In this document: one piece after another, positions 27,613 to 35,323 of the stretch
How the letters are laid out: every line of letters starts with the position of its first letter
How positions within the stretch are numbered: position 1 is the first letter of the stretch
Notes under the pieces: model-generated
The model's input: the letters and a program-made list of their open reading frames with translations, nothing else
The model's database searches: none
Told to the model about the DNA's origin: nothing
Origin: CAYMMX01 sp964391675
Lineage (GTDB): Bacteria > Cyanobacteriota > Vampirovibrionia > Gastranaerophilales > Gastranaerophilaceae
Direction of reading: 5' to 3'
NCBI GenBank assembly: GCA_964391675.1
Contig: CAYMMX010000001.1
Span: 186,001 to 250,000 of the forward strand
Length of the DNA stretch: 64,000 nucleotides
Translations under genes and position numbers: made by a program

Positions 27613-27667
27613 CCTCACTCCCTTTATATTAATTTAATTTAATTTAACTAAATTATAACTCAAACAA

Positions 27668-28123
27668 TTATTTTTTCATAGCACGTTCTATATCTCTTTT
27701 TTGAGATTTTTTGGCAAGATCTTCTCGTTTATCGTGTAATTTTTTACCTTTTGCCAAGCCTATTTCAATCTTTGCAAATCCGTTTATTAAAAACAATTCA
27801 AGAGGAACAATTGTATAACCTTCTTTTTTAATTTTACCTAACATTTTTTCAATTTCATTTTTGTTTAAAAGAAGTTTTCTGATTCTTTCAGGCTCATGGT
27901 TATACCTGTTTCCTTGTTCGTATGGAGAAATATGGCATTTATACAGGAAAATTTCACCATTTTCGATTTTTGCAAAACTGTCTTTTAAATTAACAGCACC
28001 TTTACGAATAGATTTAATTTCTGTTCCTTTAAGAACTATTCCTGCCGTATATTTATCAAAAATAGTGAAATCATGAAATGCTTTTCTATTTGAATTTATT
28101 ATTTTTTTACCTTTTTTATCCAT
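27668..28123 (-). CDS. smpB: SsrA-binding protein SmpB
   Basis: 151 aa. Conserved segments are NRKAFHDFTIFDKYTAGIVLKGTEIKS (in pieces), KDSFAKIENGEIFLYKCHISPYEQGN, and the C-terminal tail KKLHDKREDLAKKSQKRDIERAMK that enters the mRNA channel. SmpB delivers tmRNA to stalled ribosomes, tagging the product for ClpXP (encoded at 17.5-19.4 kb). The ssrA gene itself was not found in the window. Confidence 0.97.
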   Translation of the reverse strand: MDKKGKKIINSNRKAFHDFTIFDKYTAGIVLKGTEIKSIRKGAVNLKDSFAKIENGEIFLYKCHISPYEQGNRYNHEPERIRKLLLNKNEIEKMLGKIKKEGYTIVPLELFLINGFAKIEIGLAKGKKLHDKREDLAKKSQKRDIERAMKK

Positions 28124-28203
28124 ACGCTGATTATAACATGAAAAGATGTAAAACAGCCTGAAAATAAAGATTTAAAAGAAAATATAAAATATGTGTTTTT
28201 GAG

Positions 28204-29196
28204 TTATTTATTTATTATACTTATACTTTTTTGGTATTTACCTTGCCAAGAATTACGATATTCAAGTTTTTTATCAATTTTATTTAATGCATCAAGTTTT
28301 TTTTGAATCCAACGGGGAGCTATCAATTCTGTTCTTAGACCATTTCCCGCAAGACGATGTATTGTAGTTTCCGGTGGCAAAATTTCCAAAAAATCACAAA
28401 CTGTATTTAAATATTCTTCTTCTGTCATAAGAGAAATTTTGCCTGAATTGTATAATTGAGATAATCTTGTACCTTTCAGTGCACATAACATGTGAATTTT
28501 AACCCCATCAACTTTTAATTGAGTAAGTTTTTGGGCAGTTTTTAACATGTCATCTTTTGTTTCACCGGGAAGCCCGAGAATAACATGTGCACAAACATTT
28601 ATTCCTTCATTTTTTGCTAAATCATAAGCCTTTAAAAAACAATTAAAATCATGCCCTCTGTTAATCTCCTTAAGTGTTTTATCATGGATTGACTGCAAAC
28701 CGTATTCAATCCAAGTGTAATAATCGTTTTTAAAATCGGCGATTAATTTGCATTTATCTTTGTCAACACAATCAGGACGTGTTCCTATTGAAATTCCCAC
28801 AATGTCAGGATGCTTAAGCGCAGAAGAGTAAATTTTTTCAAGCTCATTAACAGGTTTATAAGTATTAGAGTATGCTTGAAAATATGACATGAATTTTTTT
28901 GCTTTAAATTTTTTTGATAGAGTTTCAATGCCTGTTTTTAGCTGTTCTTCGATACTTAATTGATTTGAATGCGCTTGCGAAAAACTTCCACCCTCATCAC
29001 AAAATATACATCCGTTTAATTTTTCTCCGTTTTCATCTTGCAAACACATGTTCGAATTAAGTATATTTATATTCCCATCCCTATTTGGACATGAAAAACC
29101 GGCGTCAAGTGTTATTTTGTAAACCTTGACGCCAAATTTTTGTTTTAAATGCGCGCTATATTGATTATAGCGTTTATCTGTTTCATTATAAAACAT
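28204..29196 (-). CDS. Radical SAM protein of the YhcC/TIGR01212 family
   Basis: 330 aa. It begins RYNQYSAHLKQKFGVKVYKI, typical of YhcC. Cys ligands are in FSCPNRDGN, a second Cys in the SNMCLQDENG insert, and GCIFCDEGG, the long-spaced cluster motif of this family. Later barrel motifs include GISIGTRPDC, WIEYGLQS and HVILGLPGETKDDM. The reaction is unestablished for the family; rRNA or tRNA modification has been suggested. It is cotranscribed with the zinc-ribbon gene just upstream (gap 6 bp). Confidence 0.88.
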   Translation of the reverse strand: MFYNETDKRYNQYSAHLKQKFGVKVYKITLDAGFSCPNRDGNINILNSNMCLQDENGEKLNGCIFCDEGGSFSQAHSNQLSIEEQLKTGIETLSKKFKAKKFMSYFQAYSNTYKPVNELEKIYSSALKHPDIVGISIGTRPDCVDKDKCKLIADFKNDYYTWIEYGLQSIHDKTLKEINRGHDFNCFLKAYDLAKNEGINVCAHVILGLPGETKDDMLKTAQKLTQLKVDGVKIHMLCALKGTRLSQLYNSGKISLMTEEEYLNTVCDFLEILPPETTIHRLAGNGLRTELIAPRWIQKKLDALNKIDKKLEYRNSWQGKYQKSISIINK

Positions 29197-29202
29197 TTTA
29201 TT

Positions 29203-29373
29203 TTATACTGCTTCCTCATCTGATTTTAAAACAGGATAAACATAGTGTTCTCCACATGCAGGACACACAACTTCTTGTTGTTTTCCATCTTCTAAAACAA
29301 CAACTTCAAAGAGTTCTTTACATCCTGACTGTATACATCTGATAGCCCATGTAGGTCTGATTAATCTTGCCAT
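29203..29373 (-). CDS. 56-aa zinc-ribbon protein
   Basis: ATG at 29373 with GGGAGAAA upstream, stop at 29203, 56 aa. Four Cys are arranged as C-x4-C (residues 13 and 18) and C-x2-C (residues 37 and 40) in RCIQSGCKELF and VVCPACGEHYVY, so it is a small zinc ribbon. It has an acidic tail. It lies 6 bp ahead of the radical SAM gene and is probably its operon partner. The function is unknown; nucleic-acid or protein contacts are typical for such ribbons. Confidence 0.8.
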   Translation of the reverse strand: MARLIRPTWAIRCIQSGCKELFEVVVLEDGKQQEVVCPACGEHYVYPVLKSDEEAV

Positions 29374-29444
29374 ATTTTTCTCCCTTGAGTTTTTAATTTC
29401 TACAAGATAATCTTAACATTAATTTTTCAGGTTGTAAATATATT

Positions 29445-29478
29445 AAGGACGATATCCCAAAATTGGGATATCGTCCTT
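29445..29478 (-). terminator. Strong hairpin after the acyl-CoA synthetase gene
   Basis: A perfect 16-bp inverted repeat, AAGGACGATATCCCAA (29445-29460) and its complement (29463-29478). It lies 26 bp downstream of the stop at 29505. The tail AATATATTT is only moderately T-rich. Confidence 0.75.
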
Positions 29479-29504
29479 ATAACCTCATTAATTATTAATA
29501 TTTA

Positions 29505-31676
29505 TTAGTTGCAACTACAACCGCATGAACATGAACAAGAACAATTTAAAGCTTCTTTAGCTTCTGTCATTCTTACCTTAATTCTGCCGTCAACTGCGAT
29601 ACCTTCACCTGTTTTTTCTGAAATTAACAATGGATTAATATCAAGTTCATCAATGAATTTGAAATCAGAAACAAGCTGAGATAATCTTAATAATGTTTCT
29701 TTAATTTGTTCCATTTGAGCAGGTGTTGTACCTCTCGCACCTTCAAGAAGTTTGTATGATTTAACTGATTTAATCATTTCATCAGCATCAATATCTGTTA
29801 AAGGAGCAAGCCTGAAAGTTACATCTTTCAATACTTCAATAAATACACCGCCTAAACCGAACATCATCATTGGCCCGTATTGAGGATCAGTTGCAATACC
29901 GCAAACCATCTCACGGCTTCCTTTAACCATTTCTTGAATAATAACACCTTCAAGACCTTCTAAGCATCCTGCTTTTTCAAGTCTTACCATTAAAGCATCA
30001 TATTCATTAGCAAGTTGTTCTGCTGATTGGATATTAACAACAACACCCCCAACATCTGTCTTATGTGATGTTGTTTTTGATGTCATTTTCATAACAACAG
30101 GATATCCAATAGAATCTGCAACTGAAACAGCTTGTTCTTTTGTTGTTGCCAGACCGTATTTACAAGCTCTAATTCCATAAGCTTGAAGAACATCAATACT
30201 TTCTAATGTTGTTAATTGGTCACGGCCTTCTGAAATAGACTGTTTAATAATTTTTTCAACTTTAGCTTTATCTATATCATAACAAGGGATTTTGCCTGTC
30301 GGTCTTTCTATCCAAAGTCTTTGCTCGTTTAATCTTTTTAAACCTTCTGCTGCTTCTTCAGCATACATAAAGAATGGCATATTAACTTCCATATTCGAAA
30401 TTTCAGTAAAGAAAGAACTTGTTGTCATAAATACGCCTAAAACCGGTTTTTCAGGATGTAATTTTTTAATTTCCATAACCGCTTTAGCAACATCAATATC
30501 TTTTAATCCCATAAACGGTAAGTAAATTACCATAATCATATCAACATTTTCGTCAGCAATAACTGTTTCAAGCGTTTGCTTATAGTGATCAATCGGAGCT
30601 GATGCAATCATGTCAATCGGGTTTTTAACACTGGCAGCAGCAGGTAAAAAGCTTTTCAATTTATCTTTAGTTGAATCAGTTATAGGAGCCATTTGTAATC
30701 CGTATTCACAAACCGCATCAGTTGCCATGATTCCGGGACCGCCTGAATTTGTAATTATTGCAACTTTATCTCCTTTTGGAATAGGACAGTTGGCAAAAAC
30801 TTTTGCTGTAGAAAATAAATTTTTCAAAGAATACTCTCTTATAACACCTGATTGCATAAGTAATGCATTAGCCGCTTTATCTGCACCGGCTAAAGAACCT
30901 GTGTGAGAAGAGGCAGCCGAAGCCCCTGCTGCAGAACGTCCTGCTTTTAATGCTAAAATAGGCTTTTTCTTAGAAATTCTTGTAGCTAATTTTCTGAAAT
31001 TTTCAGGATTTGCTACTGATTCCATGTAAAGCAAAATTTGTTCAACATCGTCATCATTTTCCCAGTATTCCATTGCTGTTTCTGCATTAATATCTGCCTG
31101 ATTACCAATTGAAATAAACTGTGCAAAACCAAGATTTAAGTCTTTTAAAATATTTAAAATACCGCCGCCTAAAGCACCAGATTGAGACACAAATCCTATA
31201 TTTCCTCTTTCAGGAAGCGCTTCGGCAAAAGTTGCATCCATTCTAACGTCAGGATGAGTATTTAAAACACCTAAACAGTTAGGACCTACGCATCTCATAC
31301 CATATTCGTTAAGCTTATTAAGTAAATCTTTTTCTGCTTGAGCACCTTCTGCTCCGGCTTCTTTAAACCCTGCAGAAATAATACAAATACCTTTAATTCC
31401 TTTTTGATTACATTGATCTAATGTTTCCAGAACAAATTTTTGAGGAATTATGATAATTGCAAAATCAACATCACCCGGAACTTCCAAAACACTTGTATAA
31501 GCTTGGAATCCTTCAATTACTCCGCCTTTTGGATTAATTGGATATATGTTTCCATTAAATTTATAATCTCTTAATCTTTGCATAAGTTCAGATCCAATAG
31601 TAGCAGGTTTTGTTGATGCACCTATAACTGCTATTGATTTCGGTCTCATAATTTTGTCTAATTGTTCTTTTAACAT
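29505..31676 (-). CDS. ADP-forming acyl-CoA/acetate-CoA ligase, alpha-beta fusion
   Basis: 723 aa. The N-terminal CoA-binding domain starts PKSIAVIGASTKPATIGSELM. A succinyl-CoA-ligase-like domain carries the phospho-His in ASSHTGSLAGADKAA (about 257). A C-terminal ATP-grasp domain (about 480-700) has YPVVMKMTSKTTSHKTDVGGV and a metal-binding end DINPLLIS. This fusion makes ATP from acyl-CoA in fermenters, or activates acids. The protein ends in a peculiar Cys/Ser tail, NCSCSCSCGCSCN, with six alternating Cys, not part of the family fold. Own transcription unit with a strong hairpin behind it. Confidence 0.92.
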   Translation of the reverse strand: MLKEQLDKIMRPKSIAVIGASTKPATIGSELMQRLRDYKFNGNIYPINPKGGVIEGFQAYTSVLEVPGDVDFAIIIIPQKFVLETLDQCNQKGIKGICIISAGFKEAGAEGAQAEKDLLNKLNEYGMRCVGPNCLGVLNTHPDVRMDATFAEALPERGNIGFVSQSGALGGGILNILKDLNLGFAQFISIGNQADINAETAMEYWENDDDVEQILLYMESVANPENFRKLATRISKKKPILALKAGRSAAGASAASSHTGSLAGADKAANALLMQSGVIREYSLKNLFSTAKVFANCPIPKGDKVAIITNSGGPGIMATDAVCEYGLQMAPITDSTKDKLKSFLPAAASVKNPIDMIASAPIDHYKQTLETVIADENVDMIMVIYLPFMGLKDIDVAKAVMEIKKLHPEKPVLGVFMTTSSFFTEISNMEVNMPFFMYAEEAAEGLKRLNEQRLWIERPTGKIPCYDIDKAKVEKIIKQSISEGRDQLTTLESIDVLQAYGIRACKYGLATTKEQAVSVADSIGYPVVMKMTSKTTSHKTDVGGVVVNIQSAEQLANEYDALMVRLEKAGCLEGLEGVIIQEMVKGSREMVCGIATDPQYGPMMMFGLGGVFIEVLKDVTFRLAPLTDIDADEMIKSVKSYKLLEGARGTTPAQMEQIKETLLRLSQLVSDFKFIDELDINPLLISEKTGEGIAVDGRIKVRMTEAKEALNCSCSCSCGCSCN

Positions 31677-31730
31677 TTTTACCGTCCTATTCTATATTAT
31701 CTTTGATGGATTTCCCATCCTACTCATTTT

Positions 31731-32357
31731 TTAATAGCCTCTTTCAAGCCATTCTCTAACTCTGAATTTAGCACCCAATTCTTTTGTTATTGTTTCGCAT
31801 TTTTCAACATCAATATCATAATTTTTATAACCTGTAACAACACTAGCTGTTGTTGGAATTCCTGCTTCAACTGATTTTTTGATAAAATCTTTAACTTCTG
31901 CCAATATGTTTTCACAAACTAAATTTGGTTGAGCAATTTCTTTGTATAAGTCTTCATTTTGCGCATTTAAACTTACCGAAAACTCATCAACCAGTCCTAC
32001 CAACTCTGGAATTATATTTCTTTTATAAACAAAATTCGCATGTCCATTGGTGTTCACGCGAATTTTTACATTTTTATAGTTTTCTCTTATAAATTTTGCT
32101 ACTTCTTTTAAAACCTCTAATTTTAGAGTTGGTTCACCGTAGCCGCAAAATACAATATCTGTTTCGTCTTTTTTAATTTTTTTTAGCTGTTTAATTACTT
32201 CTTCGGCTGTTACAACATCATCTTTGAGCCATAAATTAGTTCCGCACACATCATCTTTTAGCGAACGAATACAAAAAAGACATTCATTTGTGCATTTATT
32301 TGTAAGATTAATGTAAATTTTTCCATCCAATAAGTAAACTAAATTTTGCTCTTCCAT
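31731..32357 (-). CDS. Radical SAM protein, TatD-associated type (TIGR04038-like)
   Basis: 208 aa, short for a radical SAM protein. The cluster motif C-x3-C-x2-C is in NKCTNECLFCIR. Further motifs are DIVFCGYGEPTL, RVNTNGHANFV and FSVSLNAQ. The end (FRVREWLERGY) lacks the last barrel strands, as in the family linked to TatD nucleases. No TatD gene is in the window. Possible CRP-like palindrome at 32533 lies about 180 bp upstream. Confidence 0.8.
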   Translation of the reverse strand: MEEQNLVYLLDGKIYINLTNKCTNECLFCIRSLKDDVCGTNLWLKDDVVTAEEVIKQLKKIKKDETDIVFCGYGEPTLKLEVLKEVAKFIRENYKNVKIRVNTNGHANFVYKRNIIPELVGLVDEFSVSLNAQNEDLYKEIAQPNLVCENILAEVKDFIKKSVEAGIPTTASVVTGYKNYDIDVEKCETITKELGAKFRVREWLERGY

Positions 32358-32532
32358 TTTTTAACCATCTGTTAATTCATATTATAATTTTTGTGTAAAA
32401 TTACTAAGTAATCGGCATGTAAGCTTAATCGATCGTTTGATTATATTATGACACAACAATATTATCTATCAAGAGGGGAAATAGAATCTTAATTTAATTT
32501 TAATTTACTAAATCACGATTTTAACCAGTAAT

Positions 32533-32548
32533 AGTGATATAAATCACG
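32533..32548. promoter_or_regulatory. CRP/FNR-like palindrome
   Basis: AGTGA-TATAAA-TCACG, with the GTGA-N6-TCAC core at 32534-32547. A direct AAATCACG copy lies 31 bp away (32510-32517). It sits between two minus-strand genes. By base composition one such core per window could arise by chance. Confidence 0.3.
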
Positions 32549-32565
32549 AAATTTATTTTTTAAAT

Positions 32566-32847
32566 TTATTGTAATCCATCAAATGATCCATATCCATAAT
32601 CGGATTCATTTGGATTCATGTTTTGTCTGTTTAAAAATGCCGGGCTGTACTCTGAACCGTAATTATCGTATATATACTCTTCTTCTTCTTTATCCCATAC
32701 ATATTCGGAAGGCTCTCCTGCGGGTTGCGTTTTTTGCTTAGGCTGAATTCCCCAGTTAGTAGAATTAGTTTGGGAGTCATCCGCAAATACAGGAAGAGAT
32801 ATTAAAAATGTTGATAAAAACATAAATGACAAAAATATTTGTTTCAT
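32566..32847 (-). CDS. Small secreted protein of unknown function
   Basis: 93 aa from ATG 32847; a TTG at 32865 would add six residues. A clear signal peptide, MKQIFLSFMFLSTFLISLPVFA, is cleaved before DDSQT. The mature part of about 70 residues is acidic and rich in Tyr, Asn, Gln and Pro (WDKEEEEYIYDNYG; ESDYGYGSFDG). It has no Cys and no recognised domain. It is probably periplasmic or released. It may share a transcript with the GNAT gene upstream. Confidence 0.6.
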   Translation of the reverse strand: MKQIFLSFMFLSTFLISLPVFADDSQTNSTNWGIQPKQKTQPAGEPSEYVWDKEEEEYIYDNYGSEYSPAFLNRQNMNPNESDYGYGSFDGLQ

Positions 32848-32900
32848 AATTACATTTTCTTTCAAAAGAAATTTTTTTTCAATAAGTTTGTTATTTATAG

Positions 32901-33553
32901 TTAACTTAAAAGTTTTTTTATACTTTCTTTAGGAAGAAACATTGTTGTTGCTTCACATTCTTTTGGTATAGATTCATTTTTTGCTATTGATTGGGTAATT
33001 TTTTCTTCCAGTATACTACTTGCACTTTTAAACCCAAGTTTATGATAAAAAGGAACAGGTGTTCCAATTTTAGGGTTTATAGTTGTTGTATTCAGACAAA
33101 CTCTTCCCTCTAATCCAAGTTTTTTGCTTTGTTTCACAATAGCCTTGATAAGTTGTGTCCCTATTCCTTTAAATTTTTTACTGGATTCCATTAAATTAAT
33201 AAACAAATATTCTTTATCTTTATAGTAATTTGGTATGTTATCACCAATTATTTGAGCATTTGTTTTTGAAAACCAAATTAAACCTAAACAATCCTTCTTA
33301 TTCATTATATACCAGTTAAAAGGTTTTGGTTTGATTAATTTTGGTTTAATTCCATTATTAAAAGAATCCAAAACTATGCAGTTTGATTTTTTTCAAAAAT
33401 ATCTAAAAAACTTGTTAATAAATTAACGGGCTTTGAAGTTATTTTTGCAGAACAAAATTTGGGATTATTTCTGCATATATTGTTTGAATTATATACAGTG
33501 TTTATCTTTGTAATTTCTTTGCTAAAAGTATTATTAATCTTCTTTACATTCAC
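32901..33553 (-). pseudogene. GNAT-family acetyltransferase interrupted by a frameshift in an A7 tract
   Basis: The 3' part (to 33371) encodes a GNAT fold: acetyl-CoA loop KFKGIGTQLIKAIV, then YHKLGFKSASS. It has no good start of its own (only TTG). Upstream, another frame from GTG 33553 (AAGGA ahead) reads into it and stops at TAG. Adding one A to the A7 tract on the minus strand (T7 at 33387-33393) joins them as ...LTSFLDIFEKKSNCIVLDSFNNG. So the gene was a single frame of about 217 codons. It may be a true lesion, polymerase slippage, or a sequencing error. The restored N-terminus contains NPKFCSAK, like the PxF[GC] motif elsewhere. The acetyl acceptor is unknown. Confidence 0.7.
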
Positions 33554-33647
33554 AAAATGACTTTTCCTTATTCAATACTTTTATAACTCCCGTCAAAAAA
33601 AATTGCTATTTATAAAAAAATTGATAAAAAGTATTATTTATTTTTCA

Positions 33648-34325
33648 CTATTTTTCACCTTTTTGGCAAAGTCCAAATTTCCAATAACAAAAACATCTTA
33701 AATAAGCTTTTCCGCTTCTGAACATAGGCAGTTTGGATTCTCCTATTCGAAAACTGTATTTGGTAAAGATTTCTTTATATTTTTTATTCATTAGTTTGCT
33801 TCTTATTATAATTTCCGCAGGTAGAGAAAAGTTTCCTTTCCAGTCTGTTTTGGCATATTCTTTTGTCATAACAAACATGCCAGTTGTTACGTCATGAGTA
33901 TTAATTTTAAAAAGAGTTCTTACTATAAAAGCAAAAGACACATTTCCCAACCAATTAAGGAAAGGCATTTGTTTTTTTAATTCGGGAGTTAATCTGCATC
34001 CTGATACAACATCATAACCTTCCTGTGTTATTAATTTTATCATCTCGGGAATTTTATCTGATTGGTAAGTCCTATCACAATCAATTGTTATAATAATATC
34101 CCCCGAAGCTTCCTTAAACCCGTATTTAATTGCTGTTCCATGACCTTGAGGATCCTGAAATAAAACTTTAGCACCTTTACTGGCAGCAATTTTTGGAGTT
34201 TCATCTTCTGAACTGTCAATTATAATAAATTCTGAATCAGTTGAAACATATTGCCTGAGCTCATCTATCATTTGTTCTATGCACCCGGATTCATTTCTGG
34301 TTGCCATAATTACAGAAATTTTCAT
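33648..34325 (-). CDS. Family 2 glycosyltransferase (polyprenol-phosphate sugar transferase type)
   Basis: 225 aa. GT-A start ISVIMATRNESGCIEQMI, nucleotide-sugar region FIIIDSSEDETPKIA and a DCDRT motif replacing the usual DxD (about residues 82-86) before KIPEMIKLI. This matches dolichol/undecaprenyl-phosphate mannosyl- or glucosyl-transferases, but there are no C-terminal membrane helices. A second, related enzyme is encoded at 58901. It is probably cytoplasmic at the inner-membrane face, supplying lipid-linked sugars for the envelope. The sugar cannot be assigned. Confidence 0.85.
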   Translation of the reverse strand: MKISVIMATRNESGCIEQMIDELRQYVSTDSEFIIIDSSEDETPKIAASKGAKVLFQDPQGHGTAIKYGFKEASGDIIITIDCDRTYQSDKIPEMIKLITQEGYDVVSGCRLTPELKKQMPFLNWLGNVSFAFIVRTLFKINTHDVTTGMFVMTKEYAKTDWKGNFSLPAEIIIRSKLMNKKYKEIFTKYSFRIGESKLPMFRSGKAYLRCFCYWKFGLCQKGEK

Positions 34326-34471
34326 TTTTTTCCTAATTTATCTAATAATTTATTTAAGCATAAATCATTGGAAATATCTTGTCAAATCATATTAATAAAT
34401 TCTTTTTAAGACATAATTTATTAATAGAATAAATCCCAACAAAAAGCTTCAAACTTTTAAATTTTTAAATT

Positions 34472-34495
34472 AAAAAAGAAGGTTTTTTGACCTTC
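34472..34495 (-). terminator. Intrinsic terminator after tRNA-Arg
   Basis: On the minus strand GAAGGT (34495-34490), loop CAAAAA, ACCTTC (34483-34478), then six T (34477-34472). Confidence 0.75.
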
Positions 34496-34505
34496 TTCTT
34501 TAATT

Positions 34506-34579
<74 letters not shown>

Positions 34580-34772
34580 TTACTTCTTTCTGTAGAAATA
34601 GCAAGCTAAAGACTTCTCAAACATTGACTTTTTATTACTTTACTAATTCTGCATTTTTTATCTGGCTGTTACTTTATCCTAGCATGTAAAAATTTTCTTG
34701 CAAGCAGATTTTAACCTATAGACTATCTTTCAATAATTTGCTATTATTCTATCGGAAAGAAGGAGAATAGCT

Positions 34773-35170
34773 ATGAAAAAAAATTATTAATCACTGCAAT
34801 CTTATTGTTAAGCATCTCAGGTCAAGCTTTTTGCGCTGAAAAAACTACCAATAATACTGAATCTGAAATTGAACAAAAAGCATGCCAAAATATTTTCTCA
34901 CTAATTAACATTGATTTATCATTCATGTCACCAAGAGCAAACTTAACAGATGCAAATGTTGATGCATCTAGCACACCTAAAGCGCCAAAATTTGATGACA
35001 GAATTATTCCAGTCACAAATAAAAAGGATATAAAATCATGCCCGCCTCCAAATTTCAAATCTCAAGGATCTCAACTTTACCCTCCATGTGAACCAAAACC
35101 TGAACAAAAAAATAGAACAAGTTTATTTAGATTAGATTTATTTCACTTGTTTAAAATACAAATACTGTAG
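34773..35170 (+). pseudogene. Secreted small protein with frameshift in an A8 tract next to the start
   Basis: AAGGAG (34760-34765) and ATG 34773 form an ideal start, followed by eight A (34776-34783). With eight A the frame ends after five codons. With nine A it continues as MKKKLLITAILLLSISGQAFCAE, a full signal peptide, and on to the stop at 35170 (132 aa). The mature part has DLSFMSPRANLTDANVDAS, four Cys (two in PPPNF/PPCEP contexts) and a Pro-rich end. There is no recognised domain. A perfect terminator follows at 35193. Polymerase slippage on A8, phase variation or an assembly indel could each explain it. Confidence 0.7.
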
Positions 35171-35192
35171 TTTTCAAGCTAATTTTATAGGA

Positions 35193-35238
35193 ACAAGGCG
35201 GAAATTAAATTTTAAAATTTAATTTCCGCCTTGTTTTA
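35193..35238 (+). terminator. Perfect 21-bp inverted repeat terminator
   Basis: ACAAGGCGGAAATTAAATTTT (first 20 bases at 35193-35212) is mirrored exactly to 35234, followed by TTTTATGT counting the last stem base. It separates the small secreted-protein gene from alaS. Confidence 0.85.
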
Positions 35239-35276
35239 TGTATAATTTTTATAACTGTCATTTTGAAACAAAATTT

Positions 35277-35323
35277 AGAAAGGCGACAACACGAATTTTT
35301 CGTGTAATGGTGTAAAAAATATG
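35277..35323 (+). promoter_or_regulatory. Start-proximal hairpin motif of alaS
   Basis: AGAAAGGCGACA, hairpin ACACGAA-TTT-TTCGTGT (35289-35305), then AATGGTGT, an A-run and the ATG at 35321. It matches the rpmA leader (26343-26388) in order and in most bases. No T-box features (no AAUGGUGG-type antiterminator with a terminator) were found. Confidence 0.5.

Noticed and set aside
35277..35320. T-box or tRNA-like leader for alaS
   Set aside because: GTGTAATGGTGT looks like part of a tRNA D-arm or T-box, but there is no specifier loop, no terminator and no antiterminator. The same motif precedes rpmA.
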